This document shows positions 27,481 to 37,141 of a DNA stretch of 64,000 nt, piece by piece. The stretch comes from Natronolimnobius baerhuensis (lineage in GTDB: Archaea; Halobacteriota; Halobacteria; Halobacteriales; Natrialbaceae). The DNA is taken from assembly GCF_002177135.1 (NCBI RefSeq), contig NZ_MWPH01000002.1, positions 1,197,255-1,261,254 of the forward strand. Direction: 5' to 3'. Both the position numbers and the translations under genes were made by a program. The notes beneath the pieces were generated by a model, which ran no database searches, was not told the DNA's origin, and saw nothing but the letters and a program-made list of their open reading frames with translations. The stretch's first letter is position 1, and each line of letters starts with the position of its first letter.

Positions 27481-28194
27481 ATGGCTGATAATCGGTCCGG
27501 AGACCGTCGCGAGCGCGACGACTCGGGGCCAGCTGCTGATCGCGACCAATCAATTCCGACGGACCGAGAGTCCCCCGTCGGTGCGCCGGTTATCCGGGGC
27601 GACGAATCCGTCGCCGGCAGGCGCGCGCGCGAAGCGGTCCAGTTCGATCCCGACGACCCCGATAGTCTCGCAGACGCGGCTACAACTGTTCGCCAATTCG
27701 CCGGTGGCGATACCGGTGATGACCATCTGTTCATGCTTCGTGGCGCAGCCGCCTGCGCAGCGCTTGTCCGTGGCGAGGGCTCGTACAAGGCCGCCGCCGA
27801 ACGAGCCGGAGACGAAACCACCGTGTCGTTCATCCGCAAGTGGGCTCGCGTTCACGACTTACCGCGATCCGTCCGAAAACAGGTCGCGACCGGCAAAATT
27901 GCACCCACTGCTGCGAAACACATCGCGCGCGTCGCCGGCGAGGCACGACTCTTGCTCGCCTGGGCTGCACTCGACGGCGACCTCACCGTCCGCGAAGTCC
28001 GCAGCGTCGCCAGTGCAGTCAACGACGGTACGCCAATCGAGCAGGCACTCCTCGAGCACGACGTCGTCCTCGGCGAGTTCACTGTCACCCTCTCGCCGGC
28101 AACATATCGCGATCTACGCCAGCAAGCCTCGATTGAGGATATCGATCCCGGTGCTATCGTCACCGACGCCCTCGAGCAGTATTTCGAGGAGTAA
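27481..28194 (+). CDS. Conserved haloarchaeal protein with ParB-like HTH region
   Basis: The protein has 237 residues from the ATG at 27481. After a disordered charged lead (~45) comes a soluble helical core. GSYKAAAERAGDETTVSFIR, then VRKQVATGKIAPTAAKHIAR, resembles the helix-turn-helix and following helices of ParB/KorB DNA-binding domains. A C-terminal helix set ends EDIDPGAIVTDALEQYFEE. DNA binding is inferred from that resemblance only. It is chromosomal and stands just before tRNA-Lys, with no ParA nearby. Longer upstream starts overlap the preceding small gene and are rejected. Confidence 0.7.
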   Translation: MADNRSGDRRERDDSGPAADRDQSIPTDRESPVGAPVIRGDESVAGRRAREAVQFDPDDPDSLADAATTVRQFAGGDTGDDHLFMLRGAAACAALVRGEGSYKAAAERAGDETTVSFIRKWARVHDLPRSVRKQVATGKIAPTAAKHIARVAGEARLLLAWAALDGDLTVREVRSVASAVNDGTPIEQALLEHDVVLGEFTVTLSPATYRDLRQQASIEDIDPGAIVTDALEQYFEE

Positions 28195-28228
28195 GTCACA
28201 CCGTCACAACGCGCGTAGCGAAAGAAAA

Positions 28229-28236
28229 CGTTTAAC
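28229..28236 (+). promoter_or_regulatory. TATA box of tRNA-Lys
   Basis: CGTTTAAC is centred about 30 bases before the 5' end of the tRNA at 28263. Confidence 0.55.
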
Positions 28237-28262
28237 CGCCACTCACCGAAAGTATCACTCGA

Positions 28263-28336
<74 letters not shown>

Positions 28337-28836
28337 CTTTCCTGTCGCGAACAAATTCGTGAGCAACAGGTAACGGAACCGGCGGGATTTGAATGCAGGG
28401 AGGTCGCGCGCAACGGAGTGAGCACGTCCGACTGTGTGTTCAAATCGCGCCCGGCCCGCTTTTGCGACGAACAATTTCGTGAGGAGCAAAGCGGCCAAAG
28501 CGATTTGAAGTAGACGAGTCGCAGCCAGCGAGGGATCTTCGATCCCTCGAGCAGTCGGCGCTCTGCGCCGACGACCGCGCAACGAAGTGAGCAGGAACGT
28601 CTCGGCGTAGTTCATAATCGCGCCCGGCCCGCACAATGAAGTGAGCAGGAACGCCTCGACGTCATTCATACTTGCGCCCGGCCCGCTTTTGCGACGAACA
28701 ATTTCACGAGGACCACAACTGCCAGAGCCATCGGTACCGCTCGGTACGGTATCACTCGAGGACACCTACATTTCATCGCCACTCGAGCAAAAAATTCAAT
28801 AGATCGTATTGGTGATCTTACGAAGTGATTGGATAA
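28337..28836. repeat. Repeated copies of the tRNA-Lys 3' end and flank
   Basis: The 28-base end of tRNA-Lys plus flank (GTGTTCAAATCGCGCCCGGC and on) recurs at 28436-28463, in a shorter form at 28610-28632 and again at 28663-28690. Copies at 28464 and 28691 are followed by the same GCGACGAACAATTTC flank. A second motif, CAACGAAGTGAGCAGGAACG, is interleaved (28411, 28579, 28634, with changes). No integrase gene is adjacent. The minus-strand open frame across this region follows from the repeats and is not a gene. The last 100 bases before 28837 carry the promoter of the glycosyltransferase. Confidence 0.8.
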
Positions 28837-30027
28837 ATGTATACGGTACTCGCGACGGCGACACATCATCCCGAGGAGATCAACCCGTACTCCGGGCTGT
28901 GGAACGCCCGGTCGTTCGAGGCGTTTTGCAAGCGGGATGTCGGCTTCAACGTCGTCTCACCGCGACCGTTCGCACCACCGGTTGGGCCGTACTCCGACTA
29001 TCGACAGATTCCGCGCGTGGAGTCGTTCGACGGCTACGACGTCCATCGACCGCGATTCTTCTATGGCATCCCAAAACGCCTGTTCTACGGAACTGCGGGG
29101 AACTCGTTTGCCAAACGCGTGCCGACCTACGCCGAACAGACCTTTGGCGTCCCAGATGTCATCCACGCCTGCCACATCTACATCGACGGCTACGGCTTCC
29201 TCGAGTACTCGCGCGACCACGATATTCCGCTGTTCGTCGTCGCACACGGCTCGATTCTCAACGAGTATGACGAGTTCACCAGCGGCGTCCAAGCGAAAAT
29301 TCGCGAGACGATCAGCCACGCCGAGCAGGTACTGTGTGTAAGCAACGCACTCGAGGAGCGAGCGACGGAGATCGTTCCCGATGCCGAGACGACGTTGTTT
29401 CCGATTGGAGCGGACCCGGAGAATTTCCCGACGGATCGTGCGACAGAACTGCGTCGCGAAAACAACATTCCAACGGACGAACCGTTCGTCCTGTTCTGTG
29501 GCCTGTTTATCGAGCGCAAAGGCCTCGAGGAGATCATGGCGGTGCTCCCGACGCTCGAGGACGAGACGGCCCAGGTCGCGTTCGTCGGCCATCAGGGCGA
29601 GCTTCGAGAAGAACTCGAGGAGGCCGTCGCCGACGCTGGCCTCGAGGACCGCGTCGAGATCCATCAGGGGCTATCGACCGACGCGCTCAGAGAGTACTTC
29701 GCGATGGCGGACCTGTTGTTGCTCCCGAGTCACGCAGAGGGGCGACCAACGGTCATCTACGAGGCGATGGCTGCGGAGACGGCCGTTCTGTCGACAACGG
29801 TCGGTGGCATCCCCGAGCAGGTCGTCGACGGCGAAACAGGGGTTCTCATCCCACCTGGCGATGTCGACGCCCTCCGGGAATCACTCGAGCGCCTCCTTGC
29901 TGATCGCCAGCGAGTGCTCGAACTGGGCGAAAACGGTCATCAGCGACTGCACGCGGAGGGGTGGACCTGGGAAGCTCACGCCGAACGCATGGAAACCCTC
30001 CATCGCGCCGCACTCGAGGACGGATAG
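28837..30027 (+). CDS. Glycosyltransferase family 4 (GT-B)
   Basis: This 396-residue GT-B protein has an N-terminal acceptor lobe to ~190 (MYTVLATATHHPEEINPYSG) and a C-terminal donor-binding lobe: FVLFCGLFIERKGLEEIMAV, VEIHQGLSTDALREYFAMAD, and the EX7E-like motif region LLPSHAEGRPTVIYEAMAAE. It should transfer a sugar from a nucleotide donor to a lipid- or glycan-linked acceptor on the cytoplasmic face. The next glycosyltransferase begins immediately after its stop, so the two form one unit. This opens the surface-glycan region. Confidence 0.88.
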   Translation: MYTVLATATHHPEEINPYSGLWNARSFEAFCKRDVGFNVVSPRPFAPPVGPYSDYRQIPRVESFDGYDVHRPRFFYGIPKRLFYGTAGNSFAKRVPTYAEQTFGVPDVIHACHIYIDGYGFLEYSRDHDIPLFVVAHGSILNEYDEFTSGVQAKIRETISHAEQVLCVSNALEERATEIVPDAETTLFPIGADPENFPTDRATELRRENNIPTDEPFVLFCGLFIERKGLEEIMAVLPTLEDETAQVAFVGHQGELREELEEAVADAGLEDRVEIHQGLSTDALREYFAMADLLLLPSHAEGRPTVIYEAMAAETAVLSTTVGGIPEQVVDGETGVLIPPGDVDALRESLERLLADRQRVLELGENGHQRLHAEGWTWEAHAERMETLHRAALEDG

Positions 30028-31116
30028 ATGCACCCACTCGTCGTAACCGCACGTCGCCCCTGGGAAGTGCTCGAGCCACTCGAGGCGGTCGGAGTCTCGT
30101 TTTCGGCAGTGCAGGTCGATCCATCCGATGGTGTCGGTCGGCGATTCGTCGACACGTATCGACGCGTCCGAGACACAATCGCTACAGCACCTGTCGACAC
30201 CGTCCTGATCGACGTCTACGACGTTCCTGGGCTGGCCGCCTGGGCCGCTGCGAAGCGATCCGGGACGCCACTCGTCGTCAGACTCGTCGGTGACAAAATC
30301 GGCGATGTGGTCGACGATCAGGTCGCGAGTAACCGAACCGCCGGGTCGTATGCAGGACAACTGAGCCACCGAGCGACGGATCTGATGAACAGACGCATCA
30401 TTGGGGCTGCAGACGGAGCAGTCGTCGTCTCGCAGGAACTCAAAGAACGCTACTGCGAGCGCGGCCACTTCGAGGGTCACGAGGTCGCCGTGGTGCCCGT
30501 CCCGTTTCGACCGGACGTATTCGGCGCTACAGCGCCCGAACCGCAGGACGAGTCCGACGAGGAACTGATTCTCTCGGTCACAAATCTCGCGTTCAAACGC
30601 AAATTCGACGGGATGTGTGATGCGCTCGCTGGCGTTGAGGCCGTCCTCGAGCGCCGCCAGTCTGCCCGATACGTCATCGCAGGCGGCGGCCAGTTCGTTG
30701 CCCCGCTTCGAGAGCACATCGAACGCCACTGTGCCCCCGACATTCGCGACCGAATCACCGTTGCTGGGTTCGTCGACGACATCGACCGCCTCTATGCAAG
30801 CGCAGACGTCCTCGTCTACATCTCGTATCTCGACGGCTATCCCAACGTCGTCCTCGAGGCACAGGGCTGTGGACTCCCAGTCGTCGCGAACGACGACCTT
30901 GGAATGCGCGATCAGATCACCGACGGCGAAACTGGGCTGTTGGTCGACCCTACCGCAGACGGACACCTTCCTCGAGCGGTGAGCCAACTGCTCGAGGACG
31001 ACGATGAACGAGTGCGACTCGGAAACAATGCCAGAGAGCGCGTCGAAACCGAGAACGCACAGTCTGTCATCGGCAGCGAACTGCAGGACGGACTGGCCCA
31101 GATCAGGACAGGGTAA
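30028..31116 (+). CDS. Glycosyltransferase family 4 (GT-B), second of the pair
   Basis: The protein has 362 residues and its ATG directly abuts the previous stop. The N-lobe is short (MHPLVVTARRPWEVLEPLEA). The C-lobe carries ILSVTNLAFKRKFDGMCDAL, ITVAGFVDDIDRLYASADVL, and YLDGYPNVVLEAQGCGLPVV, the donor-phosphate EX7E-type region. It is diverged from its neighbour, so it probably adds a different sugar. The donor and acceptor cannot be read from sequence. Confidence 0.86.
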   Translation: MHPLVVTARRPWEVLEPLEAVGVSFSAVQVDPSDGVGRRFVDTYRRVRDTIATAPVDTVLIDVYDVPGLAAWAAAKRSGTPLVVRLVGDKIGDVVDDQVASNRTAGSYAGQLSHRATDLMNRRIIGAADGAVVVSQELKERYCERGHFEGHEVAVVPVPFRPDVFGATAPEPQDESDEELILSVTNLAFKRKFDGMCDALAGVEAVLERRQSARYVIAGGGQFVAPLREHIERHCAPDIRDRITVAGFVDDIDRLYASADVLVYISYLDGYPNVVLEAQGCGLPVVANDDLGMRDQITDGETGLLVDPTADGHLPRAVSQLLEDDDERVRLGNNARERVETENAQSVIGSELQDGLAQIRTG

Positions 31117-31238
31117 CGACAGGCGGTTGGTCGTCACACCCGACGCCAGGGGAGTCACATCGGCTCCTGACCGCAGTCGTCTCACCGCGACGCGAGCGAA
31201 ATAAACATCGATTTATCCCTTTATTCTAATTCTAGTGT

Positions 31239-32072
31239 ATGGATCAAATATCTGTACTCGTCCGAACATACAAGGGTGACGACCCCGACGGGCTTGCGGC
31301 GTCGATTGACAGTCTGCTCGCCCAGACGCGGCTGCCGGACGAAATCGTCGTCGTCGAAGACGGCCCGCTAACGGAGCCACTCGAGGAGACGCTGGCAACA
31401 CTCGAGCGTGAGGCAGTGGTTCCCATCGAGCGGGTTGCCCACGCTGAGAATCAGGGCAACGGGGCAGCCTGTCGCACCGGTATCGAGGCAGCCACCTCCG
31501 ATCTCGTCGCGATTCAGGATGCCGACGATCTGGCCGTTCCACAGCGCCTCGAGTGGTCACTCGAGTTGTTGCGCGCGACCGGTGCCGATCTCGTCGGTGG
31601 CTATATCGAGGAGTTCGAGGCCGATCCCGAGCGGCCACACAGCCGTCGGACAGTGCCGTGTGAGCCGGCGGCGATCCGCCAGAGTGCGAAACTTCGCAAC
31701 CCGATCAATCACACGACAGTTCTGGCGCGCCGGCAGCCGATTCTGGACGTTGGCAACTATCGGCAACTGCGGCTGGGTGAAGACTACGAACTCTGGACGC
31801 GGCTGCTGGCGGCGGGCTATACGTTCGTTAACAGTCCGCGGGTGCTGGCGAAAGTGCGGGCAGGCCCACAGATGTACCGGCGACGTGGTGGATTCACACA
31901 CGTCTATGGCGAGTTCGATCTCCAGCGGCGGCTGGCAGCGACTGGCTTTGTCTCACGCCCGCGGGCGGCAGCCAACTTCGTCGTGCGATCAGCACCAAAA
32001 GTGGCACCGAACGCCGTTCGCGGACGGATTATTTCGACGCTCCTGCGCGACCAACAGCCAACTCCGAGCTAG
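31239..32072 (+). CDS. Glycosyltransferase family 2
   Basis: This 277-residue GT-A protein begins ISVLVRTYKGDDPDGLAASI. The nucleotide-binding EDGPL follows, then a DxD-like metal motif (VAIQDADDLAVP) and the acceptor part (NHTTVLARRQPILDVGNYRQ, RLGEDYELWTRLLAAGYTF). It would transfer a sugar from a nucleotide donor using a metal ion. Its stop codon interlocks with that of the convergent gene in a CTAG palindrome. An AT-rich TTTATCC box lies about 25-30 bases before the start. Confidence 0.87.
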   Translation: MDQISVLVRTYKGDDPDGLAASIDSLLAQTRLPDEIVVVEDGPLTEPLEETLATLEREAVVPIERVAHAENQGNGAACRTGIEAATSDLVAIQDADDLAVPQRLEWSLELLRATGADLVGGYIEEFEADPERPHSRRTVPCEPAAIRQSAKLRNPINHTTVLARRQPILDVGNYRQLRLGEDYELWTRLLAAGYTFVNSPRVLAKVRAGPQMYRRRGGFTHVYGEFDLQRRLAATGFVSRPRAAANFVVRSAPKVAPNAVRGRIISTLLRDQQPTPS

Positions 32073-33412
32073 TACTTCGCGTGGGTCGTCTCCGCCACCC
32101 GCTGCGAGTGTTTGTTGAGCGAGTGCAGGATGATCGACGTAAAGCACGCGAAAATCCCGGCCAGCGTGAAGAAAATCGAGACGAGCGCCAGCCCGAGTGG
32201 GAATGTGCCGCTGTCGATGTAGTTTGCCATCGTGAGATAGGCAAAGCCGATCCCACAGGTCGCACTCAGCAGGCCGGGAATCCCGAGACTCGAGATGGGG
32301 CGTTCTTCTTCGACCGTCCGGAGGATATTGGTGACGAGGTGGATGCCATGGGCGATTGGATTCTGGCTGCTGGCGTTGTCGACGTCGTAGGAGACCGTCG
32401 TTCCGACTTCGTCGATAGCAAAGGACTGGTGGTGTGCGTGATGGAGGATATCCGTGCTTGCACCCATTTCGTTGCCAATGGAGTCGTCGGCCGCGAGTGA
32501 CTCGATTGCGGTCCGGTCGTATGCACGGAAGCCACTCTGCGTATCGCCGATCCAGCTACTCGGGCGGACGATTCCAAGCCCGAGGTTGGTGAGGGTGTTG
32601 ACGACGAATAGGCCACCGCGACGATACAGTGGAAACGTGGTGTCAGATTCCGGTTCGAACCGACTCCCGATGACCAGTTCTGCGTCGGTCTCGCGCTGGG
32701 TCTCGACGAGTGTGTGGATGTCCTCCGGATCGTGTTGGCCATCCCCATCGAGGATGACGAGATGATCCGCGTGTGCGCGATCTGCCTCGCGGAAAATCGT
32801 TTTCAGTGAGCCGCCGTAGCCGCTGTTTTCCTCGTGCTCGAGGACGGCTGCACCGGCCTCTCGAGCGAGTGTCGCGGTGTCGTCGGTGCTGCCATCGTCG
32901 ACGACGAGGACCTCATCGGCGTACTCGAGGGCGTCAGCAACGACGTCCTCGATTGTCGCTGCCTCGTTGTACGCTGGAATCGCAGCCAGCACGCGCGGTG
33001 TCGTCTCGACGGTTGGGCTGGCCACCGCATCTATCGTATAGCGGTCAGTGTCCATCGCCTGCCGGTAGCTTCGGCTGTAATCGACCGCAGCGTCGGGATT
33101 CCGGTGGGCGATCAACCCCGGAAAGCCGATGGCACGCGCTTCAGTAGTCAGCCGATCCCACGGATCGACGTGTTCTCGCTCTCTCTCGAGTGGGTCTACC
33201 GTCCGGACATCGATTTCGTCCGCGAGTTGGTAGCCGGCGACCGTCTCATCGACAGCGGTGACAATCGGCTCGAATCCGCGTCGTTTCGCCTGCAGTGCGG
33301 CCGCTGGAATCGAGTCGCTATTTTCTGGTGTCGCCACTACTCCCACCGCGGGTGTCGACGTCGATACCGTTCGTTGCTCGCGTGTTCGTTCGTCGTATGT
33401 TGTTTTCGACAT
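32069..33412 (-). CDS. Dolichyl-phosphate sugar synthase-like GT2 with C-terminal membrane helices
   Basis: The 447 residues fall into three parts. An N-terminal ~120-residue region (VGVVATPENSDSIPAAALQA) has no clear family. A GT2 catalytic domain follows (VLAAIPAYNEAATIEDVVAD, VLVVDDGSTDDTATLAREAG, HLVILDGDGQHDPEDIHTLV, SSWIGDTQSGFRAYDRTAIE). Two C-terminal helices close it (LGIPGLLSATCGIGFAYLTM and FPLGLALVSIFFTLAGIFAC). This layout is typical of enzymes that load a sugar onto dolichol phosphate for archaeal N-glycosylation. The sugar is unknown. Confidence 0.85.
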   Translation of the reverse strand: MSKTTYDERTREQRTVSTSTPAVGVVATPENSDSIPAAALQAKRRGFEPIVTAVDETVAGYQLADEIDVRTVDPLEREREHVDPWDRLTTEARAIGFPGLIAHRNPDAAVDYSRSYRQAMDTDRYTIDAVASPTVETTPRVLAAIPAYNEAATIEDVVADALEYADEVLVVDDGSTDDTATLAREAGAAVLEHEENSGYGGSLKTIFREADRAHADHLVILDGDGQHDPEDIHTLVETQRETDAELVIGSRFEPESDTTFPLYRRGGLFVVNTLTNLGLGIVRPSSWIGDTQSGFRAYDRTAIESLAADDSIGNEMGASTDILHHAHHQSFAIDEVGTTVSYDVDNASSQNPIAHGIHLVTNILRTVEEERPISSLGIPGLLSATCGIGFAYLTMANYIDSGTFPLGLALVSIFFTLAGIFACFTSIILHSLNKHSQRVAETTHAKY

Positions 33413-33678
33413 CCTATCGTACCAGCACCCTGTATCGTCGTAATATTATTATAGAAGTCTAATAAAATTATCTGAGTAGGCGAGTGTGTATTTGCTGTTG
33501 GGAGGAACGGGACATCTCGCACATAGAAACCTCCTACACCACCCGTATACGTTCTTATCGAGAAATAACTACTTCAACAGAGCTATCTTGGTAGAAAAAC
33601 TAATGTGGGTCAGCGTCCGAATAACAGGCTCGAGTCCGTGACTGCCTGCGACTGACGAGCGCCGACTGACACCGACTG

Positions 33679-35499
33679 ATGGCATACCGAACTGCGACCG
33701 CTGAACCGGATGTACTCGCCTCGAGAGGGACGAAACTCTGTCTCATCATGACGAGTCTCTGGCTCAGTTACGTCGCACTGTTGCCGCCAGCGACGGGCTA
33801 TGAGGTGTCGCTCCTCGATGCCGTTCACCCGGTCGCACGTGGACTGTTCGTTGTGGCACTCCTCTGTGGTGTACTCGTGCTGGTCCGTGCAGCGATGGTC
33901 GATGTGCAGCCGAGATACTGGCTGGGAAGTGCCGGCTGTCTGATTGTCGCCTACGCCGGCTACTTTGCACTCCCACTCGCCCGTGAGTACGTCCTCTATG
34001 GCCGCTTCAGCTACGATGTGCTCGTCCATCTCGGGCTCATCGATGACATTCTCGAGACGGGTGTGCTGTCGGATTTACTGTACCCGGCGACGCATCTCCT
34101 CAGTGTTGCATTGACGGTTCTCGCCGGCATGCAACCAGAATCGACCGTTGCACTGCTTGGCTTCTGGTTCAAGGTGTTGCTGATTGCCGGCATCGTACTC
34201 TTTGTCCGGTCCCACGCAGAGAACCACTCGCTTGCACTTCTCACGTTCGTCGCGGCGATGCCTATCTTCTTTACGAGCAACCGATTCTCGCTCGCTCCCT
34301 GGCTGTTCGGATTAACGTTGCTCCCGGTTGCACTGTATATCGTTCACCGATTCGCGGCTGATTCGGTTCGACGCACAGCGTACCCCTTTAGTGTGCTCGC
34401 CGTTGCCCTGATCATCTACCATCCGATCTCGGCGTTTTATACGTTTACTGCAGCGACTGTACTCCTCGGCGTCGTCGCGCTCTCGAACCGATCCGCTACT
34501 CGAGGCTGGGTTCCTGACCTCCGTGGCGTCGGTCTCGTCTGCAGCGGCTTTGCCGGCCTCCTCGGGTGGCACGTCCATCACGGAACCGTTGACGGAAACG
34601 TCCGCTCGTCAATCGTGTCGCTCGTAACGATGGAAGCCGGTGGCGGCGCTGAGACCGCAACCCGTGCAGCCGAAGTCAACTACACGCTCGAGCAACTCCT
34701 GTTTACGTTCGTCATCCCGAACTGGGGCGTCTTGTTTTTATACTTCGCACTCGCTGGCATCGCGACGATGCTCATTGGCTACCGGTTGCTCCGGCGGCGA
34801 GCAACAGAATTCGACGGGCACGTTGCCGTCCAGGTCGCCCTCGGTGGGGTACTCACGGTCGCGTTTCTGGTCATCCAACTGTATGGCAGTAGCATCATCA
34901 GATCCGCGCAGTATCTGATACTGTTTGCCATCCCCGCCGTTGGCGTTCTCCTCTGGTCACTCATCGAGACACATGGTCGCCATCAGGGGCAGCGTCGTCG
35001 AGTCGTCACCGCAGTCGTTCTCGCTCTCCTCGTTGCCTCCCTGGGCGGTGCAACCATCTACTCGACGACAACCGCCTATTCGGAGAACACACACCTGACA
35101 GCCGCGAGTACAACAGGGTATAGCTGGCATCTCGAGACCAAAGACCGGACAGAGCCGACGTATACGGACATGAGCCGGGACGTCTTTGCGTACTACGAGT
35201 ACGGCTACGCCGATGCAGACGCGTTGATCCGCTCGGACGAACACGTCTCTGCACACACATATCTGTCGCCCCATCTGGGGTATCACGAGAGTCCAACGGT
35301 TCGGTCGTGGCTTCCCGCAGACGGCTACATTGTCATCCGAACCGCGGACCTCGTCTGGCACGAAGCCGAACCCGAGTGGCGACACGACGACCTCGTCCGC
35401 ATTACTGGCGACGATTATGATGCGTTAGCACAGGACCACACCGCGAATCGAATCTACTCGAACGGCGAGGTCCGAATCTGGCAGACACGACACCAATGA
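33679..35499 (+). CDS. Polytopic membrane protein, GT-C-like
   Basis: This 606-residue protein has about 11-13 hydrophobic helices up to ~450, then an extracytoplasmic C-terminal domain. An early loop (GRFSYDVLVHLGLIDDILET) followed by LYPATHLLSVAL resembles the first acidic loop of GT-C glycosyltransferases and ligases that use lipid-phosphate sugars. No standard catalytic motif of AglB (WWDxG) is seen. It overlaps the FkbM methyltransferase gene by four bases and so belongs to the glycan unit. A flippase- or ligase-like role is possible. Confidence 0.65.
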   Translation: MAYRTATAEPDVLASRGTKLCLIMTSLWLSYVALLPPATGYEVSLLDAVHPVARGLFVVALLCGVLVLVRAAMVDVQPRYWLGSAGCLIVAYAGYFALPLAREYVLYGRFSYDVLVHLGLIDDILETGVLSDLLYPATHLLSVALTVLAGMQPESTVALLGFWFKVLLIAGIVLFVRSHAENHSLALLTFVAAMPIFFTSNRFSLAPWLFGLTLLPVALYIVHRFAADSVRRTAYPFSVLAVALIIYHPISAFYTFTAATVLLGVVALSNRSATRGWVPDLRGVGLVCSGFAGLLGWHVHHGTVDGNVRSSIVSLVTMEAGGGAETATRAAEVNYTLEQLLFTFVIPNWGVLFLYFALAGIATMLIGYRLLRRRATEFDGHVAVQVALGGVLTVAFLVIQLYGSSIIRSAQYLILFAIPAVGVLLWSLIETHGRHQGQRRRVVTAVVLALLVASLGGATIYSTTTAYSENTHLTAASTTGYSWHLETKDRTEPTYTDMSRDVFAYYEYGYADADALIRSDEHVSAHTYLSPHLGYHESPTVRSWLPADGYIVIRTADLVWHEAEPEWRHDDLVRITGDDYDALAQDHTANRIYSNGEVRIWQTRHQ

Positions 35500-36488
35500 T
35501 CCGAAAACTATACCGCGTATACGCCGACCCAACCGGCGCACGCTACTACCTCCGACGAAAAGGCGCTGAAATCGTCCTCCTGTTACGACAGTGGCGCGTG
35601 CTTACGGCCCTCTTGCTCGCGTTCAAAGTCGGCACGGGATACGACCTCCTCGAGCGCTACGTTGATCGAACGCTCGATAATCGCGGCGAGTACGCCGTCG
35701 TAGACATCGACGATGGCGAACTCAAACTGGACCTGTCCGACCGTGGCATCTCGCGCGATCTCTACCTGTTTCGAACCCGCGAGACACACACGACAGCGAT
35801 CTACCGGCGCGAACTCGAGCGCGTCGAACGCGACGTCGATGGCCCGATGCAGATCGTCGATATCGGCGCAAACATCGGCTACTTCGCACTCACCGAGTTA
35901 GCCATGACGAGCGAGGAGACGTCGGTGATCGCGTTCGAACCCGACGGAGAGACGATTCAGTTGCTCGAGGAGAATATTTCACGAAACGGCTATCAGGACC
36001 GGGTCACCCTCGAACGCGCAGCGGTTGGCCCAAAACAGGGGTCCGCGACCCTCGAGCGGGCAACGCACTCGAATCTCAATCAGATTCAGACGTCATCGAT
36101 TGAGGGTCACCACGCTGACGTTGAGTCGACGACAACCGTCTCGATGTGGTCGCTCGAGTCCTATCTGGCAGCGACAGAGCTCGAACCCGAACGGATCAGC
36201 GTCGTTCGGATGGACGTCGAAGGCTATGAAGTCGAGATCATCGAGGGGATGGAATCCCTTCTGACAGCAGAGACGCCGCTGTTGCTCTTTCTGGAAATGC
36301 ATCCGCACTTACTGTCGGACGAACAGACAGAGGCCCTCCTTGAGCGATTCGCGGCTGCCGGACTCGAGATCGTCTCCGTCTCAATCGAAGGCAGTATCTC
36401 GATTCTGCAGTACGAGGAGCGCCAGGATGTGACGTACGACGACCTCGCAGAGATCGATCACGGCTACCGGCTGTTTTTACGCCGATAA
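35496..36488 (+). CDS. FkbM-family methyltransferase
   Basis: The 330-residue protein begins inside the ATGA overlap. The SAM-binding start is MQIVDIGANIGYFALTELAM, then VIAFEPDGETIQLLEENISR and the FkbM motif VVRMDVEGYEVEIIEGMESL, ending LLFLEMHPHLLSDEQTEALL. FkbM enzymes methylate hydroxyl groups, here most likely on a sugar of the surface glycan. The gene ends 29 bases before the second 86-bp MITE copy. Confidence 0.88.
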   Translation: MIRKLYRVYADPTGARYYLRRKGAEIVLLLRQWRVLTALLLAFKVGTGYDLLERYVDRTLDNRGEYAVVDIDDGELKLDLSDRGISRDLYLFRTRETHTTAIYRRELERVERDVDGPMQIVDIGANIGYFALTELAMTSEETSVIAFEPDGETIQLLEENISRNGYQDRVTLERAAVGPKQGSATLERATHSNLNQIQTSSIEGHHADVESTTTVSMWSLESYLAATELEPERISVVRMDVEGYEVEIIEGMESLLTAETPLLLFLEMHPHLLSDEQTEALLERFAAAGLEIVSVSIEGSISILQYEERQDVTYDDLAEIDHGYRLFLRR

Positions 36489-36517
36489 GTCGGCTCACGA
36501 AGATTACTCCAGAATGC

Positions 36518-36603
36518 CTATAGTAACAACTGAAATTGTGTATACACCTAATCGCACGACTGCGTTGCGATAAGTGTGTAAATAGTTTCACTGACTACTA
36601 TAG
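36518..36603. mobile_element. 86-bp MITE-like inverted-repeat element, copy 2
   Basis: This copy has the same length as the one at 8933 and near-identical ends (CTATAGTAACAACTGAAA and TTTCACTGACTACTATAG), with a diverged palindromic core. On its right side it abuts a reading frame at a kinase catalytic loop. It is too short to code for a transposase and would need one supplied in trans. Confidence 0.78.
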
Positions 36604-37036
36604 ATGTTCTCCGGATGGAGATCACCATGTACTGGTGTCGAAACAGCTGTACTGGCTGCGAGACGACTCCAGCAGGTGGTGACAGATCGAGTGAGGGAAT
36701 CGTCAATGCACGCTCGAGTTCCATCGGGAGGACACGTCGGTGTGCATTGCCAAAGGCCACCTGAAAGTCGCGTAACCACTCAAAGCCAGTCGAGAGGACC
36801 CGCCGAAACGTCTCGGGGTCACACTCGAGCGTTGCAGACAGCGCCGTGCCATCGAGTGGCTGTTCCGTTCGAACTGGACCGACTCGTGTCTCGGTAAGAT
36901 GACCTGCGGGGAGTGTCTCAGCGACCGAGGATCCCGTCCCACGCAACGACTCGAGCAGTCCAGTCCGAGATCCAAGTGTCGCCACTCGAGTGAGAGGATT
37001 TAGCTGAACAGTTCGGTATAGGGTCACTGGTGTCAT
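36604..37036 (-). pseudogene. Broken phosphotransferase/kinase (APH-like), cut by MITE
   Basis: The minus strand holds a decayed kinase-like gene. One frame gives TLYRTVQLNPLTRVATLGSR, TEQPLDGTALSATLECDPE and GFEWLRDFQVAFGNAHRR. Near 36670 the frame is lost, and the catalytic-loop motif VHGDLHPENI appears in another frame, ending exactly where the MITE begins (36603). Nothing after the Asn of that loop (the metal-binding Asp motif and C-lobe) can be found beyond the element. HGDxHxxN is the hallmark of aminoglycoside/choline-kinase-like phosphotransferases. The upstream stretch 37037-37141 may hold the eroded N-terminus, but stops break every frame. Confidence 0.7.
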
Positions 37037-37141
37037 TGGTCAATAGCTGTCCCTGCTCGCAGTCACACGTTGGACAGGACGTTGATCGAGGCAACGGTGT
37101 ATCCCACTGTCGACAGCGACGGATATCTGATGGAATTATTG

